Assembly: GCA_964408185.1 (NCBI GenBank)
Contig: CAYOYK010000002.1
Coordinates: 62,001-126,000 of the forward strand
Direction: 5' to 3'
Source: CAYOYK01 sp964408185
Lineage (GTDB): Bacteria > Bacillota > Clostridia > Christensenellales > Aristaeellaceae
Length of the DNA: 64,000 nucleotides
Shown here: positions 53,723 to 60,604 of the stretch, one piece after another
How positions within the stretch are numbered: position 1 is the stretch's first letter
Layout of the letters: each line of letters starts with the position of its first letter
Position numbers and translations under genes: made by a program
Notes under the pieces: model-generated
What the model saw: only the letters and a program-made list of their open reading frames with translations
Told to the model about the DNA's origin: nothing
Database searches by the model: none

Positions 53723-53935
53723 TTACTGTATATCTGTCACCGTAAACCCGGCGTCTGCGATGGCCGCACGCAGGGTATCATCCTCCGCGTGACTGTCCAG
53801 CGTAACCAATACGCTTTTGGAAGCAAGATCGACCTCGGCATACTCTACCTGCGGCAGCCTCATCAGGGCGTGTTCAACGGCCGCCTTGCAATGGTTGCAA
53901 TGCATATCCTCCACATGTAGGGTCTTTTGCTGCAT
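53723..53935 (-). CDS. Heavy-metal-associated (CopZ-like) protein
   Basis: A 70-aa ferredoxin-fold metal chaperone. The metal motif is MHCNHC (Cys13 and Cys16), followed by KAAVEHALMRLPQVEYAEVDLASKSVLV, the standard HMA pattern; it ends with the DAGFTV-type strand. CopZ proteins hand Cu(I) to CopA ATPases and repressors. No CopA or CsoR is nearby, so it is an orphan here, and mercury or another soft metal cannot be excluded. ATG 53935 is 10 nt after TAAGGAGG. It is divergent from the LysM gene and converges on the pot terminator. Confidence 0.9.
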   Translation of the reverse strand: MQQKTLHVEDMHCNHCKAAVEHALMRLPQVEYAEVDLASKSVLVTLDSHAEDDTLRAAIADAGFTVTDIQ

Positions 53936-54006
53936 CGATTGACGCACCTCCTTATGGTTTGCCCTTGGTATGTTTCTCCGTCCGGCTCGCTTTATCCTTT
54001 GCCGAA

Positions 54007-54032
54007 CGCAATGCAAAATATCGCATAGGATA
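54007..54032 (+). promoter_or_regulatory. Possible mother-cell sigma (SigK/SigE-like) promoter before the LysM gene
   Basis: CATAGGATA (54024-54032) fits the CATAnnnTA -10 of SigK-type promoters, with an AC 16 nt upstream (inside GAACG, 54004-54008) as the minimal -35. It lies 29 nt before the start codon. The consensus is short, so chance matches are possible. Confidence 0.35.
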
Positions 54033-54060
54033 GAGCGGGTGTACCAAAAGGAGGTTTCAT

Positions 54061-54870
54061 ATGGAAAGCAATACAATCGGTCGGATTTGCCCACGGGGAG
54101 CCAGCTACTATACATGGCAGAGCGGGGACGTGCCCATCAACGTCGCCACGCAAAACGGAATTTCTCTGCCGGCATTGCAGGACGCAAACGAGGGGGTGGA
54201 TTTGAGCGCGCTTACGACAGGCGATGTGATTTGCATTCCCTCACAGCAGCTTGGCTGCACGGGCGGCAGAAACTACGCCGTCCGCAGCGGGGATACGCTT
54301 ACGTCCATCGCCGTCGGCTTCGGCGTGACCGCGGCGGATGTGATCGCGCGCAATCCCGGCCTGACCGCGAACAATCTGGTCGTCGGGCAGGTGCTATGCA
54401 TCCCAAACGCATCGTCCAGCGGGAGCAGCGGCAACGGAAGCGGCAATGGCGGCAATAGCGGCAGCAACAATAGCGGCGGAAGCGGAAGCAACGGCGGCGG
54501 TAGCAATAACAACAGCAACACATGCCCGCCCAACTGCTTTACCTGCCCAACCGGCTACAATACCGCCACGGTAAGGCAGGGCCAGACCTATTCCGACTTG
54601 CTGATTGAAAGCGACATGGCCTACAACGCCATGCAGACAATCAATCCCACGCTGGGGCTGCAGCCGACGCTGGGGCAGGCGTACTGTGTGCCGCCGGGCG
54701 GCGCGCGCGGGTACTGCCGCACCGGGAGGCAGGCCTATCGCATCGATCAGGACTTGTCGCTGAACGATCTGGCGACACGGCTGAATACAACGTCCGCACG
54801 GCTCCTCCGTCTCAATCCCACGCTGAAGCCCAGCGATTTTGTCGTCGGACAGGTGATTTGCGTGCCCTAA
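54061..54870 (+). CDS. LysM-repeat protein without signal peptide, possible spore-coat protein
   Basis: 269 aa. Four LysM-type units: a divergent one (about 17-61), a canonical one (YAVRSGDTLTSIAVGFGV, about 72-115), then a 40-residue Gly/Ser/Asn linker, and two more (about 165-212 and 224-269, ending VVGQVICVP). LysM binds N-acetylglucosamine chains of peptidoglycan. There is no signal peptide or membrane helix, so the protein would stay on the cytoplasmic side of the cell that makes it, as with mother-cell coat or cortex-interface proteins such as SafA-type LysM proteins. Nine Cys residues are unusual for a wall protein. A strong AAAAGGAGG precedes the ATG. Confidence 0.85.
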   Translation: MESNTIGRICPRGASYYTWQSGDVPINVATQNGISLPALQDANEGVDLSALTTGDVICIPSQQLGCTGGRNYAVRSGDTLTSIAVGFGVTAADVIARNPGLTANNLVVGQVLCIPNASSSGSSGNGSGNGGNSGSNNSGGSGSNGGGSNNNSNTCPPNCFTCPTGYNTATVRQGQTYSDLLIESDMAYNAMQTINPTLGLQPTLGQAYCVPPGGARGYCRTGRQAYRIDQDLSLNDLATRLNTTSARLLRLNPTLKPSDFVVGQVICVP

Positions 54871-54938
54871 GGAAGGAGAACACGCGGCGAACCGCGAATA
54901 ACCTCCACCGTTAAATCAGGATTGGAGGAACCCGTAGT

Positions 54939-55688
54939 ATGCCGCATAAACCGCTGGTCGCCATTTCCGGAAGCATTGATAAGGATGAGGGCCGCTGCTT
55001 CCTGTACGCAAGCTACTTTCAGGCGCTGCACGAGGTTGGGCTGGTTCCCGTGCTGCTATCGCCGTTTATGGGCGAGGACGACATGGCCGACCTGCTGCGC
55101 CATGCGGACGGACTGATGTTTGCGGGCGGAGACGACTTGAATCCGACGCTGTATGGCGAGCCGCACGATTATCACATCGGGCAGCTGGAGCCGCTGCGCG
55201 ACCAGTGCGAGTGCGCGCTCATCCGCATGGCCTATCAGCTGCAAACGCCCGTGCTGGGGATTTGCCGCGGGATCCAATCCATCAACGTGGCGCTGGGCGG
55301 CACGCTCTATCAGGACCTGCCTACCCAGTACCACGGTACCGCGGAAATGCCGAGCTATCTGCACTTTCAAACATTGCTGGGCAAGTATCCGAGCCACACC
55401 GTGCGCGCCGTGGAGAACACGCCGTTGGCCGATATCCTCCCGGCGGGCGATGTGAGGGTCAATTCGTTCCATCACCAAGCGGTCAAAGCGGTCGCGGAGC
55501 CGCTCAAGCCCTGCGCGTATGCCTCCGACGGCTTAACCGAGGCGGTGTACGCGCCGGGTTTGCCGTTCTTCATCGGCGTGCAATGGCACCCGGAGCGCAT
55601 GTACCCGACCGACGCGGCCGCGCGGAGCGTCTTTGAGGCGTATGCGGACGCATGCCGGGCGCGCATGAACGGACGGTGCGGCGCGTGA
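54939..55688 (+). CDS. puuD: Gamma-glutamyl-gamma-aminobutyrate hydrolase-like class I glutamine amidotransferase
   Basis: A 249-aa cytoplasmic hydrolase. The nucleophile is Cys109 (LGICRGIQ), the His-Glu pair is His217 and Glu219 (QWHPE), and FAGGDDLNPTLYGE is typical of the PuuD branch. PuuD releases GABA from gamma-glutamyl-GABA in putrescine breakdown; relatives act on other gamma-glutamyl amides. The potABCD-regulator operon 1.2 kb away gives a polyamine context, though puuA, puuB and puuC are not in the window. GGAGGAA lies 8 nt before the ATG. The first chromate transporter gene overlaps its stop. Confidence 0.86.
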   Translation: MPHKPLVAISGSIDKDEGRCFLYASYFQALHEVGLVPVLLSPFMGEDDMADLLRHADGLMFAGGDDLNPTLYGEPHDYHIGQLEPLRDQCECALIRMAYQLQTPVLGICRGIQSINVALGGTLYQDLPTQYHGTAEMPSYLHFQTLLGKYPSHTVRAVENTPLADILPAGDVRVNSFHHQAVKAVAEPLKPCAYASDGLTEAVYAPGLPFFIGVQWHPERMYPTDAAARSVFEAYADACRARMNGRCGA

Positions 55689-56224
55689 AGGAGCTGCTGA
55701 CGATATTTGCCTCGTTCTTTGTTATTGGCGGGATGACCTTCGGCGGCGGCTATGCCATGCTGCCCATGCTTACGCGGGAAATTGTGGAGCGTCATCACTG
55801 GGCCACGGAGGAGGAGTTGCTGGACTACTTTGCCATTGGGCAATGCACGCCGGGCGTTATTGCGGTGAATACGGCCACGTTTGTTGGGTACCGCCGCAAG
55901 GGCGTGCTGGGCGCTGCCTTTGCCACGCTGGGCGTTGTAACGCCAAGCATCCTGATTATTCTGGCAATCGCCATGCTGCTGCAAAACTTTATAGAGCTGC
56001 AATGGATCGCGCACGCGTTCGCCGGCATCCGCATCGCGGTATGCGCCCTGATCGCCGCGTCCGTGATCAAGCTGTGCAAAACCAACGTGCGCAGCGTGGT
56101 TAAAGCGCTGATCGCCGTTCTTGCCTTCTGCACGGTCGCCATTTTTGGCTGGTCGCCCATATACATTACGGTTGCGGCCGCTGTGTTCGGCGTATTCTTT
56201 TATGGCAGGAGGAAAAGCGCATGA
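55685..56224 (+). CDS. Chromate transporter, half-size subunit 1
   Basis: A 179-aa membrane protein with one CHR domain: FVIGGMTFGGGYAMLPML (about 10-27) and GQCTPGVIAVNTATFVGYRRKG split across the first half, then three to four further helices. Half-size CHR proteins work as pairs of opposite topology; the next gene is the partner. The family exports chromate in some bacteria; the true substrate in anaerobes is unclear. The GTG start overlaps the puuD stop (GTGA) and lacks a clear ribosome-binding site. Confidence 0.85.
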   Translation: MKELLTIFASFFVIGGMTFGGGYAMLPMLTREIVERHHWATEEELLDYFAIGQCTPGVIAVNTATFVGYRRKGVLGAAFATLGVVTPSILIILAIAMLLQNFIELQWIAHAFAGIRIAVCALIAASVIKLCKTNVRSVVKALIAVLAFCTVAIFGWSPIYITVAAAVFGVFFYGRRKSA

Positions 56225-56781
56225 GCGAGCTGCTGACGCTGTGCTTTGAGTTTATGAAGGCCGGACTGTTCGCCATCGGCGGCGGCCTTGCCACGCTCCC
56301 CTATCTGATGCAGATGGCGACGGATCATCCCGCGTGGTTCACGCTGGACGAGCTGATGAACATGATCGCCGTGTCCGAGTCCACGCCGGGCCCTATCGGC
56401 GTAAATATGTCCACGTTTGCGGGGTATACGGTGGGCGGCATCCCCGGCGCGCTGCTCGCGACGTTTTCGCTGATTCTCCCCTCGTTTGTCATCATTCTGA
56501 TCGTTGTGCGCATGCTGGACAAGTATCGGCAGAGCCGCCTTGTCAACGGCGCGATGGAGGCGCTGCACGCCGCGGTAACAGGCCTGATCGCGGCCGCGGG
56601 ATACTCGGTGGTGGAGATTTCGCTGTTCAACCAAACGGAAGCAGGCCTGACGGTGCTGTGGATCCCTGTGGCGCTGTTCTGCTTTTTTCTGCTGCTCACC
56701 CAGCTTCCCACAACCAAAAAGCTACATCCGCTGCTGTATATTGTGCTTGGAGGCGTGCTTGGCGTTGTGCTCAAGCTGTAA
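56221..56781 (+). CDS. Chromate transporter, half-size subunit 2
   Basis: A 186-aa partner of the preceding gene, with the matching CHR features: AGLFAIGGGLATLPYL (about 15-30) and SESTPGPIGVNMSTFAGY (about 57-74), and about five to six membrane helices. ATG overlaps the upstream stop (ATGA) with GGAGG 9 nt ahead. Ends in a strong terminator. Confidence 0.87.
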   Translation: MSELLTLCFEFMKAGLFAIGGGLATLPYLMQMATDHPAWFTLDELMNMIAVSESTPGPIGVNMSTFAGYTVGGIPGALLATFSLILPSFVIILIVVRMLDKYRQSRLVNGAMEALHAAVTGLIAAAGYSVVEISLFNQTEAGLTVLWIPVALFCFFLLLTQLPTTKKLHPLLYIVLGGVLGVVLKL

Positions 56782-56819
56782 CCCCGGCAGCCTATACGCT
56801 GCATGCAATATGCCATGAG

Positions 56820-56850
56820 AGCCGCGCGGCAGTCGTCGCGCGGCTTTATT
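56820..56850 (+). terminator. Intrinsic terminator after the chromate transporter pair
   Basis: AGCCGCGCG (56820-56828) pairs with CGCGCGGCT (56837-56845) around an 8-nt loop, followed by TTATTCTTT. Its last bases overlap the stop codon of the converging spoIVFB-like gene. Confidence 0.75.
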
Positions 56851-57694
56851 CTTTGTCTGTTTGCGCCAGCAGCTCGCGCAGGAGCTCTCCCTCGTCCAGC
56901 ATGCGCGCTTGCTGCGTCTCCTCGTTGACGATCAGCAGCACCTGATAGCGCCCCGTATGCAGCTGACGCAGCCACGCGTGCTTTGGCGCGCTTTCGGAAA
57001 CCGCCCGCGCCTGCACCCGTATGGTCTTTCCCGCCCGCAGCTTGTAGCTGGTATCCATCGCGTGCAGGAGCAGCCGCGAAATCTGCGTCGTGTACGCGCG
57101 ATAGGCGCTGTAACAAAGGTATGGGCCGATGAACAAAAGCGATAGATTGAGCGCGCCGTTTGCCGCGCAGTACACGGCCAGAGCCAGCAGCAGCCCGCCA
57201 ATGATCACCGCGCCGCAGGCAAGGCACTTGGCCGCCTGCCTTTGATAGCGCCCCTTGCTGAACAGCGCGTAGACCATGCGTCCCCCGTCCAGAGGCAGCA
57301 CGGGGAGCGCGTTGAGCAAAAACAAATCAAGGCTGTACCGTTCAAACGGAAGCAGCTCCGTGAGCTTCGGCGCAAAGCTCCATGGGAGCCAAAAGCACAG
57401 CAGGCTGCACAGAACGCCAGCCCCGGCGATCATCAGCTGCTGCGGGATCGACAGCCTTGCGTCCAGCTCCGCGCCGGCCACGCCGCCAAACGGCGTCAGT
57501 TCAATTTGCCCCAGCGATGCGCCGCACGCGCGTGCCGCCAGCACATGCGACAGCTCATGCAGCGCCAGCGCCGCACAGGCGGAGAGCGCCTCCGCCAGCC
57601 TTCCCGTCAGCAAGGCAAGCGCAAGCATGATCAGCCCGGCCGGGTGGATGCGAAATCCGAACGATCTCGGCTTCTTTTTGCTAATCGTTCGCAT
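56846..57694 (-). CDS. spoIVFB: SpoIVFB-like site-2 metalloprotease (M50)
   Basis: A 282-aa membrane protease. The zinc motif HELSH is at 46-50 inside a hydrophobic helix, and the third ligand Asp136 is in NALPVLPLDGGR. Four to six membrane helices are followed by a 75-residue cytoplasmic C-terminal domain (about 205-282) that could be a reduced CBS domain as in B. subtilis SpoIVFB. That enzyme cuts pro-SigK in the mother cell. The M23-like gene immediately upstream, with overlap, reproduces the spoIVFA-spoIVFB pair, which is why I prefer this over a generic M50 protease. ATG 57694 lacks a clear ribosome-binding site; coupling is likely. Confidence 0.85.
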   Translation of the reverse strand: MRTISKKKPRSFGFRIHPAGLIMLALALLTGRLAEALSACAALALHELSHVLAARACGASLGQIELTPFGGVAGAELDARLSIPQQLMIAGAGVLCSLLCFWLPWSFAPKLTELLPFERYSLDLFLLNALPVLPLDGGRMVYALFSKGRYQRQAAKCLACGAVIIGGLLLALAVYCAANGALNLSLLFIGPYLCYSAYRAYTTQISRLLLHAMDTSYKLRAGKTIRVQARAVSESAPKHAWLRQLHTGRYQVLLIVNEETQQARMLDEGELLRELLAQTDKE

Positions 57695-58376
57695 TTGCCA
57701 GCCATTCCGTCGGGTCGATGGAGCGGCCGTCAAGGCGCATATCAAAGACAAGCTCCGCTTCGTCCATGCGGCGGCCGATGACATCGCCCTCGTAGACCGC
57801 GTCGCCCTCTTCCACATAGCAGGCGGCCAGATTGCCATACAGCGTCTCCAGCCCGTCCTCGTGGCGGATACGCAAAATCAGCTCCTCATCCGGGCCGTGC
57901 GCGAGGCTCATCACCTCGCCCGCAAGCACCGCGTGCACCTCCGATACGCCGCCTCCGATGGACACGTACGGCTCCTGCCGGCTCCACGCATGAACGACCC
58001 GCCCCTGTACGGGCAGCGAAATATCCTGCGCGGCCTGCTCGCTCCACACGGTTCGGATTTCCTGCGGGAGAAGCTGATTGACAAACGTCAGCTTGCCAAG
58101 GCTTTCGTCCCATTCCAGCGTGACGGACTCCTGCAAGGCGGCATACGCGGCTTGCAGAGGCTCCTGCCCTACGTTCCGCGCCGCGATGACCAGCAGCAGC
58201 AGGCAGCCGGCAATGGCGATATTCCGTAGCAGTCTGTCAAAGAGCGTCACGCTTCGGTCAAAACGATCGGGCTTTGGATACGCGGTGGCCTTGGTCAGCG
58301 GAGGATTCTCCGGCGAATGGCTGATTTTGGATTCCGCGCGCACAAACATGGAGCGCGTGGTGGTTTGCTTGCTCAA
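57681..58376 (-). CDS. spoIVFA: SpoIVFA-like membrane protein with degenerate LytM (M23) domain
   Basis: About 231 aa. A cytoplasmic N-terminal region and a membrane helix (about residues 50-70, NIAIAGCLLLLVIAARN) come first, then an extracytoplasmic M23/LytM fold at the C-terminus (LPVQGRVV, GLETLYGNLAACYVEEGDAV, then IDPTEWL). The catalytic HxH of active M23 enzymes is missing (ELVFDMR in its place), as in SpoIVFA, an inhibitor/anchor of SpoIVFB rather than an enzyme. Start uncertain: TTG 58376 is 8 nt after GAGGGGG; GTG 58385 overlaps that site; ATG 58349 lacks one. The ribosome-binding site lies inside a terminator hairpin. Overlaps spoIVFB by 14 nt. Confidence 0.82.
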   Translation of the reverse strand: MSKQTTTRSMFVRAESKISHSPENPPLTKATAYPKPDRFDRSVTLFDRLLRNIAIAGCLLLLVIAARNVGQEPLQAAYAALQESVTLEWDESLGKLTFVNQLLPQEIRTVWSEQAAQDISLPVQGRVVHAWSRQEPYVSIGGGVSEVHAVLAGEVMSLAHGPDEELILRIRHEDGLETLYGNLAACYVEEGDAVYEGDVIGRRMDEAELVFDMRLDGRSIDPTEWLANAND

Positions 58377-58412
58377 AAAAAGCACCCCCTCGCATCAGCC
58401 TATGCGAGGGGG
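58375..58412 (-). terminator. Intrinsic terminator after ynbB, overlapping the spoIVFA start region
   Basis: On the minus strand CCCCCTCGCAT (58412-58402) pairs perfectly with ATGCGAGGGGG (58395-58385) over a 6-nt loop, followed by TGC and seven T residues (58381-58375). The 3' arm is also the best ribosome-binding site for spoIVFA. Confidence 0.85.
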
Positions 58413-58425
58413 CGCTTGATATGCG

Positions 58426-59670
58426 TTACAGATTGTCGGTTTGCGCAAGCCTTTCCAGAGCGCTCCGCACGCCCAGCTTGCCGTGCGCGTAGGTGAGCCC
58501 GCCCTGCATGTAGACCGCGTAGGGCTCGCGGATGGGCGCGTCCGCGCTCAGCTCGACCGAAGCGCCCGATACAAACGTTCCGGCCGCCATGACGACCTGA
58601 TGCTCGTAGCCCGGCATATCCCACGGCTCCGGGAGCGCAAAGCTGTCCACGGGCGAGGCCATTTGGATGCCCTCGCAAAACGCGACCACCCGTTCCGGCG
58701 TACCCAACTGAATCGCCTGAATAATATCCGAGCGTTCGTCGCTTGGGGCGGGCGTCACGCGCATGCCCAGCTTATCAAACACGGCGCTGGCCAGCGTGGC
58801 GGTCTTGAGCGCCTGACAAACGGTGTGCGGAGCCATAAACAGCCCCTGATAGAAGGGCTGATAGCCGCCTGCGTACGAGCCGATCTCCTGCCCGACGCCG
58901 GGCGCTGTGAGGCGATAGCTGATCCGCTCGATCAAGTTTTTTTTGCCAACGATGTATCCGCCTGTGGGCGCAAGCCCGCCGCCCATGTTCTTGATCAGGC
59001 TCCCGACGCACAGGTCGGCGCCGCAATCGGTCGGCTCGTTTTTTCGCACAAACTCGCCATAGCAGTTGTCTACCATCAGCGCGACGCGCGGGTGCTCGGC
59101 TTTGAGCAGCTCGGCCAGCGGACGGACGTCCTCCGGCGTCAGGGTACGGCGCATGGCGTAACCGCAGCTCCGCTGCACGGCGATCATCCGCGTGCGCGGC
59201 GTGATGGCTTGGCGCACCGCGTCCAGATCAACCGAGCCGTCCGGGCGCAGCTCCACCTGCCTGTACGTTACGCCCATCTCCTTGAGCGATCCGACCGGGC
59301 AGCCGTTGATGCCGATGATGGAATGCAGCGTGTCATATGGCGTGCCGCTGGCGCTCAGCAGCTCGTCCCCCGGCAGCAGCATGCCGAACAGGCACAGCGA
59401 CAGCGCGTGCGTGCCGGAGGCGATCTGCGCGCGGACAATCGCGGCCTCCGTGTGGAACAGGCTTGCAAAGATGCGCTCCAGCGTATCCCGGCCGATGTCA
59501 TCGTAACCGTAGCCCGTTGTGGGCGCAAAATGCCGCGCGCTTACTTTTTCCGCCGCAAAAGCGTCCAGCACGCGCCGGGTATGGTATTCCTCCATTTTGT
59601 CATATGCGTCAAAGGCGGGTATGCAGGCTTCCTCCGCCTGCTGCAAAAGGGTATCGATCGGTAAGGTCAT
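58426..59670 (-). CDS. PLP-dependent methionine gamma-lyase-family protein (YnbB/aluminium-resistance family)
   Basis: A 414-aa fold-type I PLP enzyme. The PLP Lys is in GSLIKNMGGG (about 220); GTHALSLCLFGMLLPGDELL and VDNCYGEF (Asp pairing with the pyridine nitrogen) also fit. The family is annotated as aluminium-resistance or methionine gamma-lyase-like, but no reaction is established for YnbB. Downstream of miaA is its usual position in Firmicutes. ATG 59670 overlaps the miaA stop (ATGA). Followed by a strong terminator. Confidence 0.85.
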   Translation of the reverse strand: MTLPIDTLLQQAEEACIPAFDAYDKMEEYHTRRVLDAFAAEKVSARHFAPTTGYGYDDIGRDTLERIFASLFHTEAAIVRAQIASGTHALSLCLFGMLLPGDELLSASGTPYDTLHSIIGINGCPVGSLKEMGVTYRQVELRPDGSVDLDAVRQAITPRTRMIAVQRSCGYAMRRTLTPEDVRPLAELLKAEHPRVALMVDNCYGEFVRKNEPTDCGADLCVGSLIKNMGGGLAPTGGYIVGKKNLIERISYRLTAPGVGQEIGSYAGGYQPFYQGLFMAPHTVCQALKTATLASAVFDKLGMRVTPAPSDERSDIIQAIQLGTPERVVAFCEGIQMASPVDSFALPEPWDMPGYEHQVVMAAGTFVSGASVELSADAPIREPYAVYMQGGLTYAHGKLGVRSALERLAQTDNL

Positions 59671-60590
59671 ACATCCATCTCCATCATACGGCGGCACTCC
59701 CGTACCGCCTGTTGTAGCGCTTGCTCAGGTTCATCCATGGACAGCCAATGCACGGCTTTCTCCGCGCGGAACCAAGTGATCTGCCGCTTTGCGTAATGCC
59801 GGGAGCCCTGCTGGATGGCGCTGACGGCCTCGCCCGGCGAAGCGTTGCGCTTCAGGATAGGCACAAGCTCCTTATAGCCAAGGCCCTGCATGGATTGCGC
59901 CGTTTCCGGCACGCCCGCGCCCAGCAGCGCCCGCACCTCGTCCGGCAAGCCTGCGTCCATCATGGTCAGCACACGCGCGTCGATCCTCGCGTACAATCGC
60001 TCCCTAGGCAGCTCTGTGCCCAGAATCCAAAACCGATAGGGACAGTCCTTCTGCGCGGGCTTCTGCGCGGAAAACGGCTCCCCCGTCAGCTCCCATACCT
60101 CCAGCGCGCGCACCACGCGCCGCACGTCATTTGGGTGCAGACGCGCGGCAGTAATCGGGTCAACCGCTTGCAGCCGCCGATGCAGCTCCGCTTTTCCCTG
60201 CTCCGTCGCCGCCTGCGCGGATAGCCTATCACGCACGGAAAGATCGCCCGGCGTATTGCCAAGCGTCAGCCCGTACATCATCGCCTTGAGATAAAACCCC
60301 GTGCCGCCGACCAGCAGAGGCAGCTTTCCTCTCGCGCTGATCTCGTCGATTGCTTGCTTGCAGAGCGTCACATAGTCGGATACGGAGAAGGCTTCGCGCG
60401 GGTCGGCCACGTCCAGCAGATGATGCGACACGGCGCGCCGCTCCTCGGCGGTCGGCTTGGCGGTGCCGATGTCCATGCCGCGATAGATCTGCATGCTGTC
60501 CATGGCAATGATCTCCGCCTGCACCGCACGTGCCAGCTCAAGCGCCAGCGCGCTCTTTCCGCTGGCTGTCGGCCCCACGATGGCGACCAC
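59667..60590 (-). CDS. miaA: tRNA dimethylallyltransferase
   Basis: A 307-aa enzyme that adds a dimethylallyl group to A37 of tRNAs reading UNN codons. P-loop GPTASGKS (6-13), the catalytic/tRNA-binding DSMQIYRGMDIGTAKP (about 31-46), LVGGTGFYLKAM and RRVVRALEV are all present. The DMAPP donor comes from the MEP route begun by Dxs elsewhere in the window. GTG 60590 is the likely start, 14 nt after the mutL stop. The hfq gene often found after miaA is absent. Confidence 0.95.
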   Translation of the reverse strand: MVAIVGPTASGKSALALELARAVQAEIIAMDSMQIYRGMDIGTAKPTAEERRAVSHHLLDVADPREAFSVSDYVTLCKQAIDEISARGKLPLLVGGTGFYLKAMMYGLTLGNTPGDLSVRDRLSAQAATEQGKAELHRRLQAVDPITAARLHPNDVRRVVRALEVWELTGEPFSAQKPAQKDCPYRFWILGTELPRERLYARIDARVLTMMDAGLPDEVRALLGAGVPETAQSMQGLGYKELVPILKRNASPGEAVSAIQQGSRHYAKRQITWFRAEKAVHWLSMDEPEQALQQAVRECRRMMEMDV

Positions 60591-60604
60591 CAGCGGCTTT
60601 GGGT

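Noticed and set aside
54417..54530. Repetitive GGCAGCAAC-type DNA as a CRISPR or minisatellite array
   Set aside because: It is the coding sequence of the Gly/Ser/Asn linker in the LysM protein, with no regular repeat-spacer spacing.
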